DNA from: DAOUJI01 sp965197415 | Lineage (GTDB): Bacteria > Chloroflexota > Dehalococcoidia > Lucifugimonadales > JAGWBF01 | Length of the DNA stretch: 64,000 nucleotides | Assembly: GCA_965197415.1 (NCBI GenBank) | Contig: OZ240207.1 | Coordinates: forward strand, 1,488,001-1,552,000 | Direction: 5' to 3' | Part shown: one piece after another, positions 32,268-40,916 of the stretch | Position numbering within the stretch: position 1 is the first letter of the stretch | Layout: the number at the start of each line of letters is the position of its first letter | Translations under genes and position numbers: made by a program | Notes under the pieces: generated by a model | The model's input: the letters and a program-made list of their open reading frames with translations, nothing else | What the model was told of the DNA's origin: nothing | Databases searched by the model: none

Positions 32268-32876
32268 GTGCCCACAACAGCCGCCCTTCTCTTGTCAGCG
32301 GGCGAGTCCACCCGCATGGGGAAACCCAAAGCCCTCCTTGACTGGCGCGGAGTTCCCCTCATACGGCGGCAGGTCGACGCGTTGGCGGAAGCAGACGTCT
32401 CCCCCATAATAGTCGTGCTGGGGCACGCCTATGAAGAGTTGGCGCCGCTTGTTCCCAATTCCCCAGGGGTACACACCGTCCGTAACCCAGACTATAAGTT
32501 GGGTAAGACCACCTCCATCAAAGCCGGTGCGCGTGAACTCCAACGGCTGGGCGCCGGCGACTCCCTTCTGCTGCTCAACGTCGACCAGCCCCGCACCTCC
32601 GATCTGATAAAGAAAGTGGTGAACGCACACAACAACGGGGAGGCGCTGGTCACCGTCCCGACGTGGAGAGGCAAGGGAGGCCATCCTATTGTCCTGTCCG
32701 CCAGCCTGTTGGACGAGCTTCTGGAAATCCGCGAGGAAACCCTCGGGGTCAAAGCGTTGCGAATACGGCACGAGGACCGCACCCAGAGGGTGGATCTGGG
32801 AGACCCTCAGGTGGCGCTGGACATGAACACTCCCGAGGACTATCTGAGGGCCCTGGATACCGTCAACCCTGTTTAG
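32268..32876 (+). CDS. MocA-like nucleotidyltransferase (molybdenum cofactor cytidylyl/guanylyltransferase family)
   Basis: This 202-residue MobA/MocA-fold enzyme has LLLSAGESTRMGKPKALLDW, the nucleotide-binding signature of the family, then LLLNVDQPRTSDLIKK with the metal-binding Asp and GKGGHPIVLS. It attaches CMP or GMP to Moco; the association with XdhC makes CMP (MocA) likely, because the xanthine dehydrogenase family uses MCD. The start is GTG 32268, 4 bp after xdhC. Confidence 0.88.
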   Translation: MPTTAALLLSAGESTRMGKPKALLDWRGVPLIRRQVDALAEADVSPIIVVLGHAYEELAPLVPNSPGVHTVRNPDYKLGKTTSIKAGARELQRLGAGDSLLLLNVDQPRTSDLIKKVVNAHNNGEALVTVPTWRGKGGHPIVLSASLLDELLEIREETLGVKALRIRHEDRTQRVDLGDPQVALDMNTPEDYLRALDTVNPV

Positions 32877-32949
32877 CGCCGCCGCTATGGGTTAGAATAC
32901 CGGCGCATTCTCCACACAATCACACTGAATCGACCAACCGGAGGAGTTG

Positions 32950-34143
32950 ATGAAGCCTTTAGAAGGAATACGTGTGCTGGACTTGACCAGGGCGCTGGCC
33001 GGCCCTTATTGCGCCATGATGCTGGGGGACTACGGCGCCGATGTGATAAAGATAGAGGTGCCCGGAAGCGGTGACGACACGCGGAAATGGGGCCCGCCCT
33101 TCATCGAGGACGAAAGCGCCTACTTTCTGTCCATCAACCGGAACAAGCGCAGCTTGACTCTGAACTTTCGGCACGAAGAAGGCCCGAAGATATTCCTGGA
33201 GCTGGCTAAGAACGCCCACATAGTCGTGGAAAACTTCACGCCCGACGTAACCAGCAGGCTGGGCATCGACTACGAGGCGGTGAAGGCCGTCAACCCCAAA
33301 ATCGTCTACTGCTCCATATCGGGCTTCGGGCAGACCGGGCCCTACCGCACCAAGTCTGCGTATGACCAGGTGATGCAGGGCATAGGAGGCATCATGAGCC
33401 TCACCGGCGAACCAGGAGGAGCCCCCACCAAAATGGGAATCGCCCTCACCGACATCGGCGCCGGGATGATGGGGGCCTACGCCATAATGACCGCCCTGTT
33501 CCACCAGTCACTGCACGGTTTGGACGTGGGCCAGTACATAGACGTGTCCATGTTGGACCTCCAGGTGGCGTGGCTGACCTACATGGCGGGCTATTATTTC
33601 GCCACCGGCGAGAACCCGGAGAAGGTCGGGGCGGCCCACCCGACCCTCGTCCCCTACCAGGCCTTCCAGTGCCAGGGCGGCAAGTACATCAACATCGCCG
33701 TCGGGTCTGACCGCCTCTGGGAGAGGTTCTGCAAGGCGATGGACAGGGAAGACCTGTTCGACCATCCCGACTACCGCCAGAACGGGGACAGGGTGAGGAA
33801 CCGTTCCCAGCTGGTTGCTTTGCTCCAGGAAGAGTTCGGAAAGAGGTCCGTGGACGAGTGGGTGAAAACGCTGGAAGAGGGCGGAGTTCCATGCGGACCC
33901 ATCAACGAGGTCAGCGACGTTTTCAGCGATCCACAGGTCATTCACCGGGAAATGCTGCAAGAAGCGCCCCACGCCAGCCTCGGCACGGTCAAGGTCGCGG
34001 GCATACCCATCAAGTTCTCCCAGACCCCCGGAAGCGTCGAACGAGGCGCCCCCGTGCTGGGTCAACACAACTTGGAAATTCTGTCCGAGCTGGGCTACTC
34101 GGAACAGGACGCCGCCCGCCTTAAGGACGAAGGGGCCATCTAA
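32950..34143 (+). CDS. CaiB/BaiF family III CoA-transferase
   Basis: This 397-residue class III CoA-transferase moves CoA between acyl-CoA and free acids through an aspartyl-CoA intermediate. Seen are LEGIRVLDLTRALAGPYC, GADVIKIEVP, ILELAK-like segments, the AYDQVMQGIGGIMSLTGE region, whose Asp may be family specific, and the C-terminal GVPCGPINEVSDVFSDPQV. The ATG at 32950 sits 6 bases after GGAGGA. A TAGAAT (32892-32897) upstream suggests its own promoter. It is one of the genes that suggest fatty- or aromatic-acid catabolism. Confidence 0.93.
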   Translation: MKPLEGIRVLDLTRALAGPYCAMMLGDYGADVIKIEVPGSGDDTRKWGPPFIEDESAYFLSINRNKRSLTLNFRHEEGPKIFLELAKNAHIVVENFTPDVTSRLGIDYEAVKAVNPKIVYCSISGFGQTGPYRTKSAYDQVMQGIGGIMSLTGEPGGAPTKMGIALTDIGAGMMGAYAIMTALFHQSLHGLDVGQYIDVSMLDLQVAWLTYMAGYYFATGENPEKVGAAHPTLVPYQAFQCQGGKYINIAVGSDRLWERFCKAMDREDLFDHPDYRQNGDRVRNRSQLVALLQEEFGKRSVDEWVKTLEEGGVPCGPINEVSDVFSDPQVIHREMLQEAPHASLGTVKVAGIPIKFSQTPGSVERGAPVLGQHNLEILSELGYSEQDAARLKDEGAI

Positions 34144-34253
34144 AACCCGGGCGGAGTTATGGACAGGAATTCTATTGCCTAGGTACGACTCCGGCATTAT
34201 GATTGGGGCGGCGTCGGACCCCCGGAATTCGATTGTAGGCTGGTAACAGCTTT

Positions 34254-35039
34254 ATGGACCTGGGTCTCCTGGACAGGGTGGCTATCGTAGGCAATTCCAG
34301 CCAGGGAATTGGCCGGGAGACGGCGCTTACCCTTGCCCGCGAGGGAGTCAACCTGACCATCGTCTCCGACCACGAGGACGAACTGCGACAAACCGAGAGG
34401 GACATCTCAAGGGTCAGTTCACAACACAAAGTGCTGGCCATTCCGGGAGAGATGCTCAGTTCCGCCGACGTAAGAAGGATCGTCAGGGGCACACACAACA
34501 GGTTCGGACGCATAGACATACTGGTCAACAGCATCGGCCAGCAACCCACCAAGGCCCCGTCCCTGATGGACGACCAGGAATGGGAAGAAGCCCTTCAGCG
34601 TAACTTCCTGAGCGTCGTACGCATGTGCCGCGAGGTCATGCCGTACATGCAGCAGCAGCAATGGGGACGAATCATCAATCCCCTGTCGGCGCCGGTAGGC
34701 CGTTCATTCAAGGGCCGGGTGGTCTCCATATCCAACCCCACCGCCGTCTTAGGATACTCGAAGATGCTAGCCGTGGAACTGGCCGCTTATAACATTACCG
34801 TGAATTCGGTGATGGCCGGAATGATAGACGTAGAACCCTTAACCCCCTTCTACGAGGCGGCGGCCAACGACCAGGGGACGTCCCTCTCCGAAATCGTGAA
34901 GTCGGACATACCCATGCACCGGATGGGGAAGCCTGGCGAGATGGCCGACCTGATAACCTTCCTAGCCTCCGAACGATCCAGCTACATCACCGGAACCACC
35001 GTTCCTGTGGATGGAGGGGCTGTCCAGTTCCCCATTTGA
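34254..35039 (+). CDS. SDR-family oxidoreductase, atypical active site
   Basis: This 261-residue short-chain dehydrogenase-like protein has the Rossmann motif NSSQGIGRETA at about 12-22 (variant of TGxxxGIG) and the INSIGQQ-like NNAG variant (LVNSIGQQ). The C-terminal VPVDGGAVQF fits. The usual YxxxK pair is not placeable: the region reads ISNPTAVLGYSKMLAVELA, a form seen in SDRs where the Tyr is replaced. It follows the CoA-transferase by 110 bp and overlaps nothing. Catalysis or substrate may be unusual. Confidence 0.82.
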   Translation: MDLGLLDRVAIVGNSSQGIGRETALTLAREGVNLTIVSDHEDELRQTERDISRVSSQHKVLAIPGEMLSSADVRRIVRGTHNRFGRIDILVNSIGQQPTKAPSLMDDQEWEEALQRNFLSVVRMCREVMPYMQQQQWGRIINPLSAPVGRSFKGRVVSISNPTAVLGYSKMLAVELAAYNITVNSVMAGMIDVEPLTPFYEAAANDQGTSLSEIVKSDIPMHRMGKPGEMADLITFLASERSSYITGTTVPVDGGAVQFPI

Positions 35040-35064
35040 TAAGACCCCCCCCCGTCGAGCCGCT

Positions 35065-36246
35065 ATGAACACCGACGCTGTAATCCAAGCTGCCCAAAGC
35101 TTCATGCAACAATCGTCCCGTCCCGTCGACGGGTGGTTGATTCACGACTATCGCTACTCCAACCCTATCATGTGGCAAGCGCTTGGGGGCCGTATCTCCA
35201 ACGTGACCCGTCCCTGCTGGCTCTACGTGCCGACTTCGGGAGAACCCGTCCTCATCGTCCACCACGTGGACGCCGGCCGATTCCGGGACCTACCTTACCG
35301 GACGGATGTGTATAGAAACCGAGAGACCATGATCGAGTCTCTGGCAAAGGCGCTGCCGTCGGGTAGACGGATCGCTATGGAGTATTCTCCCCTGGGGTCC
35401 ATTCCCAGGGTCTCCAAGGTGGACGCGGGAACGGTGGAGTTGGTTCGCGACCTCGGAGTGGACGTGACCTCGTCGGCGGACCTGCTCCAATATGCAACCC
35501 AGCGTTGGGGAGAAGCCCAGCTGGCATCCCACAAACGCACGTCGGACAAGCTGGGACACATCGTGCTAGAGGCTTTCGACTACATCGGAGAGAATCTCTC
35601 TCCGGGTGTCACGGAACATGCCGTGGCGGAGTTCATCAGGGGCCGCTTCAGAGAGGAGAACATCCACTCCCCCGACGGCCCCATCGTGGCGGCCAACGGC
35701 CATGCCGGCGACCCTCACTATGAACCGCAGTCCGACGGACCTCCCTTCAAAGAAGGGGACTGGGTCTTGATCGACCTGTGGGCACGGGAGGAGTCGGAGG
35801 AGGGAGTGTACGCCGACATCACCTGGGTGGCGTACATCGGCGACGAGCCGTCCCAACGTTGCCGGGAAGTGTTCGACATCGTGGTGGAAGCCCGCGACGC
35901 CGCCCTGGAGTTCATCCAGGAGGCCCACGCCGACGGGCGCAGCGTAGAGGGGCGAGACGTGGACTATGTGGCCCGAGAGGTGATAACGGGCTACAACTAC
36001 GGCGACTACTTCACCCACCGGCTCGGCCACAGCATCAGCGGGGAGGTCCACGGAGACGCAGTGAACCTGGATAGCTTCGAGACCGATGACAGGCGCGCCA
36101 TAATACCCGGTATATGCTTCTCCATAGAGCCGGGCATATACCTGCCCGATTTCGGCATGCGCTCGGAGATAGACGTATTCATGTCGGAGGAAGGCCCCGT
36201 GCCTACCACCGCCATCCAGCGCGAAATCGTCCTCATCCAGGACTAG
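35065..36246 (+). CDS. M24-family metallopeptidase (Xaa-Pro aminopeptidase-like)
   Basis: This 393-residue pita-bread-fold peptidase has metal ligands visible as Asp in VLIDLWAREESEEGVYADITW (two Asp), His in THRLGHSIS, Glu in FSIEPGIYLP and Glu in RSEIDVFM. The N-terminal creatinase-like domain spans about 1-150. It starts at ATG 35065; a longer frame would overlap the SDR gene. Family members cleave Xaa-Pro peptides, but creatinase-like enzymes act on small amides, so activity is not certain. Confidence 0.9.
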   Translation: MNTDAVIQAAQSFMQQSSRPVDGWLIHDYRYSNPIMWQALGGRISNVTRPCWLYVPTSGEPVLIVHHVDAGRFRDLPYRTDVYRNRETMIESLAKALPSGRRIAMEYSPLGSIPRVSKVDAGTVELVRDLGVDVTSSADLLQYATQRWGEAQLASHKRTSDKLGHIVLEAFDYIGENLSPGVTEHAVAEFIRGRFREENIHSPDGPIVAANGHAGDPHYEPQSDGPPFKEGDWVLIDLWAREESEEGVYADITWVAYIGDEPSQRCREVFDIVVEARDAALEFIQEAHADGRSVEGRDVDYVAREVITGYNYGDYFTHRLGHSISGEVHGDAVNLDSFETDDRRAIIPGICFSIEPGIYLPDFGMRSEIDVFMSEEGPVPTTAIQREIVLIQD

Positions 36247-36299
36247 GGCGCTCCGACGCCCACCCATTGTCCCCACCGTACCAAAGCTGGGAGACAATT

Positions 36300-36761
36300 G
36301 TGAGCAACCCTACAAAGGAAAACCCTACGGCCGCCAACGGCAGAACGCACTATCTCGTCTCGTGTGTGAGGCGTAAGAGTCCCGCGCCGGCGCCGGCCAA
36401 GGACCTCTACACCTCCGACTGGTTCCGCAAGGCGCGGGGATACGTGGAGAGGACAGGTCAACCCTGGTCCATCTTGTCCGCAAAGCATGGCTTGCTCCAC
36501 CCGGAGACAGTCATCGAGCCATACGACAGGACGCTGAGGACCATGCCCATCGACCAGCGGCGCGGTTGGGCTCAGCGTGTCTTGGTGGACATCGAGCGGA
36601 GGCTTGGAGACGCCGAGTCAGTCGTGCTTCTGACCAGCCGACGCTACCGCGAATTCCTTGAGCCCTCCCTGAGGGAGCGGGGTTTCGACGTGCACGTTCC
36701 GATGAAGGGACTGCGCATCGGTGAACAGCTTGCATGGCTCAAACGCCAACTCAGCTCATGA
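36300..36761 (+). CDS. DUF6884-like protein
   Basis: This 153-residue protein starts at GTG 36300, with GGGAG upstream. The conserved features THYLVSCVRRKSPAPAPA, DLYTSDWFRKARGYVE, WSILSAKHGLLHPE and VVLLTSRRYREFL match proteins of the DUF6884/YaaA-like kind annotated in many bacteria and phages. The SAKHGLL motif is typical. Related proteins occur in defence or DNA-modification contexts. No partner is adjacent. Confidence 0.75.
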   Translation: MSNPTKENPTAANGRTHYLVSCVRRKSPAPAPAKDLYTSDWFRKARGYVERTGQPWSILSAKHGLLHPETVIEPYDRTLRTMPIDQRRGWAQRVLVDIERRLGDAESVVLLTSRRYREFLEPSLRERGFDVHVPMKGLRIGEQLAWLKRQLSS

Positions 36762-36870
36762 CCAGCCGCATCGACTTCCCATAGATGGAAATCAGATACA
36801 GCCACTTCCTCGATAGCGTCGTCGCCGGAATAATGTTATCATATTGCTATCACTTGCCTGAGAGTGCCAT

Positions 36871-37128
36871 ATGGCAACCGTAAACGTGCGACGTTTGGAC
36901 GATGAAGTCGTTAGGCGGCTAAAACGCCGAGCCGCTGAGAACAACCGCTCCCTCGAGAGCGAGGCCCGCCACATTTTAGAAGAGGCCGCCGAGGGTGGCA
37001 CGGTCGAAAAGGTCACGGCATTCCGGGCCTTGGCGGAGGGTCTGCGAAAGAAGACCAACAACCGTCCTCAAACCCCATCGCATATTTCGATCAGAGAAGA
37101 CCGCGACAACGGACATGGTCCTGAATAA
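36871..37128 (+). CDS. FitA/VapB-like antitoxin
   Basis: This 85-residue antitoxin starts MATVNVRRLDDEVVRRLKRR, typical of FitA-type Arc/MetJ (ribbon-helix-helix) antitoxins, then NNRSLESEARHILEEAA, and has a charged tail (residues 50-85) that would wrap the toxin. It overlaps the toxin start by one base (TAATG). Upstream DNA holds TATCA repeated 6 bp apart (36838-36855) in an AT-rich stretch near the probable -10 and may be the autoregulatory site. Confidence 0.88.
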   Translation: MATVNVRRLDDEVVRRLKRRAAENNRSLESEARHILEEAAEGGTVEKVTAFRALAEGLRKKTNNRPQTPSHISIREDRDNGHGPE

Positions 37129-37553
37129 TGCGATTGGTGGTTGATGCCAGCGTCGCCGTCAAATGGTTTGTCGAAGAGGAAGGCTCCGACGCAGCCGATC
37201 GCCTGCTTGATGGGAGCCACGATCTCTTTGCCCCTCGCCTGCTGGCGTCGGAGGTCGGCAACGCGTTATGGCGAAAAGTCCACAGGGGGGAGATAGAGAG
37301 AAGCCGGGCCGGAGCGCTGGCCGCTGCCATTCCCGATATGGCCGTCAGTTGGGCAAGCGATGAAGGCATTTCTTCCGATGCGGTCCGCTTATCCCTGGCG
37401 CTGGACCGTCCTGTATATGACTGTCTCTATCTCGCTCTGGCGTATCGAATAAGCGCGACGTTGGTAACGGCTGACGCCCGTTTTGTAAATGCGCTGGCGG
37501 GAACGGAGCATGGCGAAGCGGCGGTTACACTGGACAGCCTCCCATTAAAATGA
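37128..37553 (+). CDS. vapC: VapC-like PIN-domain ribonuclease toxin
   Basis: This 141-residue PIN-domain toxin is complete: Asp6 in VVDASVAVKWF, the Glu in LLASEVGNALW near residue 42, and Asp residues in VYDCLYLALA and TADARFVNAL. The length is normal. It is paired with the antitoxin above, in contrast to the broken PIN remnant at 14377. It probably cleaves tRNA or rRNA when free. Confidence 0.92.
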   Translation: MRLVVDASVAVKWFVEEEGSDAADRLLDGSHDLFAPRLLASEVGNALWRKVHRGEIERSRAGALAAAIPDMAVSWASDEGISSDAVRLSLALDRPVYDCLYLALAYRISATLVTADARFVNALAGTEHGEAAVTLDSLPLK

Positions 37554-37673
37554 CCGGGCTGACCGCAGCCGCGCGACCAGGATGGTGTGCGCTCAAACTT
37601 GAGCACTGGGCTTGGGGGATAGAGTCAGCGAACGTTGCCGGTGGGCTGTTGGGGTTTCAAGCCCTGACGCCCC

Positions 37674-39239
37674 TTAGAACACCTGCTCCATGTACTCGCC
37701 GATTTCCGACAGGTGGAAGTCGGCCACCGCCACCTCGGGTGCCCACACTATCTGGTCGGAAGACCAGCGTATCGTCCCCTTGCGTTCCGCCCCGATGCCC
37801 AGGATGTTCCTCAGCACGTTGTGGACGTTCTCGTTCATACGCAGGGTGTTGGGCTTGATGGGAGCCGCGAGTTTGCCGTCTTTGATTATGTAGGAGTCGC
37901 CGATGACTGTGCCGCTGAAGTCTCCGGCTCCTATGCCGTTGACGGGATATGTGTACCATATCCGGCCGATGTAGAGGCCGTCGCCGACGCGCCGCAGCAG
38001 TTCCTCTCTGGAACAGGGATCGCTGCTCTCGATAATCAAGTTGGTGGGAGTCACGCCCGGAGAGGCGTCGAAGTTCCGTCCTCCGCCCCTGCCACTGCGG
38101 AAGCCGTTGCGGGGAGACAACGCCGCAGCCACTCCCTTGGGGTCCACACCCAGCTTTTCGCTTCCCTTGGGGTCGTTAAGAAGCCGCTGGGTCTCATAAT
38201 GGTTGGACAGAAGCCCTACAAGGGAGCCCCCTTGAATCAGGTCAACCCTTCCTGTGGGAAGACCCTCATCGGTGATGGCTTTGCTGGCCGCCAGTCCCGA
38301 CGCCGAGCCGTCGTCATAGATGCTCAACGTCTCATCGGCCACCTGCTGGCCGAACTTGCCCATGTAGGTTGACGCCCCAGCGTAGAACATCTCCGCATAG
38401 AGGCTGGGCATCAGAATCCACTCCAAAATCTCAGTGAGCGTCTGCGGACCAAGAACCACACGAAAGGCTCCCGTTTCCACCCGTTGGCCGTTCACAGATG
38501 CTATGGCATTGCGGGCCGCCTCTGCGCCTGCATCGCCCGTAATGTCCGAAAGGCGGCTTCCTACAGACCAGCCGCTCCCCTTGGCCGCAGCGTCTTCCAG
38601 CATGGCCGTGGCGAAGGACATGACGAGCGTTGACTCGTCCGATTGGACCTGGGGCATGTGAGTGGAAGCTATGGCCATTCGTTCTTGCAGCATGATTACG
38701 TCGCCGCCCAGGATGACTCCCAGGTCCCTGACTCCTTCAGGAGACCCGGCCAGGTTCAACAAGTCCTCGGAGGTCCCTATAGTCTCCAGAGTCCGCTCCA
38801 CCGTCTGCCATCCGGCGGCGACCATCTTGCCGCTCTTAATACGCATGACGGCCGGGTCGTGGTACTTAGACAAGCCGGGAGTCTCTCCGGTAGGCTTGGG
38901 CAGGGACACGTATTCCCTATCCGCCACGGCGCCCAGGCGGGCCTTTTCCAACGCCTTCCTCACTCCCTCCAAAGACAGGTCTGCTGGTTCGCTGCCGAAG
39001 CCAGTCTTTATGCCGTCCCCGGTGGAGAAGGCCACACGGATGCCCAGGCCGTAGGACTCCAGCGACTTGGGTTCTTCAACGCCATTGCTGGGTATCCGGG
39101 ACGTGTAGTTGAGCCGGACTGTTAGGTTGCCGTTGGCCGCGGCGAACACTTCTGCCTCAGACACGTCAGGTTGAGCTTTGAGATACGCCAAGCCTTCTTT
39201 GACTGACCTGCGCAATCGGCTCGTGGATGTCAGGGGCAT
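37674..39239 (-). CDS. pmbA: TldE/PmbA-family protein
   Basis: This 521-residue member of the TldD/PmbA family is the non-catalytic partner of TldD (TldE). It starts at ATG 39239, with GGAG upstream; a longer frame begins at 39311. It has the N-terminal VSEAEVFAAANG domain and a C-terminal domain containing FRVVLGPQTLTEILEWIL and FSGTVIGDSYIIKDGKL. The metal motif of TldD is not present, as expected. TldD/PmbA process small peptides such as microcin precursors and CcdA in E. coli; no obvious client gene is here. Confidence 0.92.
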   Translation of the reverse strand: MPLTSTSRLRRSVKEGLAYLKAQPDVSEAEVFAAANGNLTVRLNYTSRIPSNGVEEPKSLESYGLGIRVAFSTGDGIKTGFGSEPADLSLEGVRKALEKARLGAVADREYVSLPKPTGETPGLSKYHDPAVMRIKSGKMVAAGWQTVERTLETIGTSEDLLNLAGSPEGVRDLGVILGGDVIMLQERMAIASTHMPQVQSDESTLVMSFATAMLEDAAAKGSGWSVGSRLSDITGDAGAEAARNAIASVNGQRVETGAFRVVLGPQTLTEILEWILMPSLYAEMFYAGASTYMGKFGQQVADETLSIYDDGSASGLAASKAITDEGLPTGRVDLIQGGSLVGLLSNHYETQRLLNDPKGSEKLGVDPKGVAAALSPRNGFRSGRGGGRNFDASPGVTPTNLIIESSDPCSREELLRRVGDGLYIGRIWYTYPVNGIGAGDFSGTVIGDSYIIKDGKLAAPIKPNTLRMNENVHNVLRNILGIGAERKGTIRWSSDQIVWAPEVAVADFHLSEIGEYMEQVF

Positions 39240-39312
39240 TTCATTTCTCCGGCTTGGAATTGAGCGGCTGGCCTGTAATTTCCCGTAATGCCAGCCCGCT
39301 GCGGCGGCCAAG

Positions 39313-40881
39313 TCACGCCGCCGGACCTGTGAGACGGGCGATGCCCCGCATGGTGGGGCCGCCGTTGCTCATGCGTTTGGCCTGCATGGGCTGGCCTTTA
39401 CCGCAGTTGGGTACGGGATACATCTTGAAGTCGGAGCCAACGGCGTCGATGCTCATGAAGTAGTCTCGTGAGTCGGACGTGATTCCGCCGTCCCTGTACA
39501 GCTGGCCCAACTGACCATTCTTTATCTCATAGACCTTCACCGCGGTAATGCGGAAGTTCTCCCGGGCCTCTGACACGGAGGGTATGCGGTGGCCGGAGAC
39601 GTAGTATCCATCCTCGACTTCGCTAATAATCTGCTGCGGGTCTTGCTCGCCGGGTGCGAATACGGTGTTGGTCATACGAATCAGGGGAACAAGGCTTGCC
39701 TCGGTGGCCCTTGATGAGCCGTTGGCCTCAGCCCCCAGAATGGCGGCTGTCTGCCGATTGTTCAGAAACTCCTCCATTATGCCGTCCCGGATATGGTAGG
39801 CCCGGCGGGCGGGAGTCCCGTCGTGGTCATACTTGAAGGACCCGAACCCCTCCATGGTGGGATCGGAGAAGGCGTTCACCAGAGGCGAGGCGATGGACTT
39901 GCCCATCTGGTTGTCTTTCATGTCCCTGAAGAACCAGCTGCGCCCGGCGTAGGAGGTCTCGTATTTAAGGGCCCGGTCCAACTCCGACGGGTGACCCACC
40001 ACCTCGTGGACCAGAAGGGTGTTGAAGTGGGGGTCGGTGACCACCGTCACGTCCTTGTCCGGAGGCCTCAGCGGCGGGGCGTTCACCACCTCGACGGCAT
40101 CGACTCCCAGTTTCTTGCAAAATGAGATGAAGTCAGGCAGTACGATGGGGCCGTTGTCGTAACCCTCCGTAAGAATCTCCCATCCCCGCTGGTGGCCGGT
40201 GAAGTCGTATATCTCCATCGTGCCGTGGTCGGCGGCGCATATTGCCACGACAAACCCTTCGGTTTGGGCGAAGCTCTGGTCGATGTCTGCACCTTCGGAA
40301 CTGCAGAACAGCTCTCGCAGAACAAAGGTCCCCGCCGAGGCCGCTGTGTACACCACCTGGTCGCTGGCTTGGGCGGCCTTGCAGCCGTCCAGAGCCATGC
40401 CCATTGCGTCATTGAGGGACACGGACCGAGGGTCTATCTTGTACACGGCTTCGACCGTATCCTGAGCGATGGTCACTGGAGCCAGTACGGCGTTGGAAAG
40501 GCTGGCGCCCAGCGCGCCCAACCGCTTCGCGGCGGACGCTTTCATCCTGGCGCTGGCCCTGGCCCTGTCGTGGGCCTGGGTGATGCCTTCCATGATGACG
40601 TGGCCTATCCGGTCGATGTCAGCGGCGCCAAGGATGCGACCATAAAACCCTGGAGCGGTAACGCGTCCTCCCGAAATTACACGTACCCCAAAGTCGAACG
40701 CATAGTCCTCCGACGAAGCCTTCTCGTTTCCGTTTTCCGCGACTGCTCCCTTTTCCTCCCGCACCTGCACACGGACGTCGCAATACTCCAAGCCAGGTAG
40801 GCGCTTGGCGTCATCGTTGACTATCGAGACCAGTTGAGGCCTGATTTTGTCCAGCAGGCCCACTTCCACTCTTTCAGACAT
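39313..40881 (-). CDS. tldD: TldD-family metalloprotease
   Basis: This 522-residue TldD protein has the zinc motif HEVVGH (292-297) and downstream FGSFKYDHDGTPA. It starts at ATG 40881, with CGGAAG upstream. It is upstream of pmbA by 73 bp in the same direction, the usual TldD-PmbA heterodimer pair. IlvD lies just upstream on the same strand with a 35-bp gap. A substrate gene is not adjacent. Confidence 0.94.
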   Translation of the reverse strand: MSERVEVGLLDKIRPQLVSIVNDDAKRLPGLEYCDVRVQVREEKGAVAENGNEKASSEDYAFDFGVRVISGGRVTAPGFYGRILGAADIDRIGHVIMEGITQAHDRARASARMKASAAKRLGALGASLSNAVLAPVTIAQDTVEAVYKIDPRSVSLNDAMGMALDGCKAAQASDQVVYTAASAGTFVLRELFCSSEGADIDQSFAQTEGFVVAICAADHGTMEIYDFTGHQRGWEILTEGYDNGPIVLPDFISFCKKLGVDAVEVVNAPPLRPPDKDVTVVTDPHFNTLLVHEVVGHPSELDRALKYETSYAGRSWFFRDMKDNQMGKSIASPLVNAFSDPTMEGFGSFKYDHDGTPARRAYHIRDGIMEEFLNNRQTAAILGAEANGSSRATEASLVPLIRMTNTVFAPGEQDPQQIISEVEDGYYVSGHRIPSVSEARENFRITAVKVYEIKNGQLGQLYRDGGITSDSRDYFMSIDAVGSDFKMYPVPNCGKGQPMQAKRMSNGGPTMRGIARLTGPAA

Positions 40882-40916
40882 CTTTAACTTCCGTTCTGAA
40901 TCTTGGATTGGCGACT

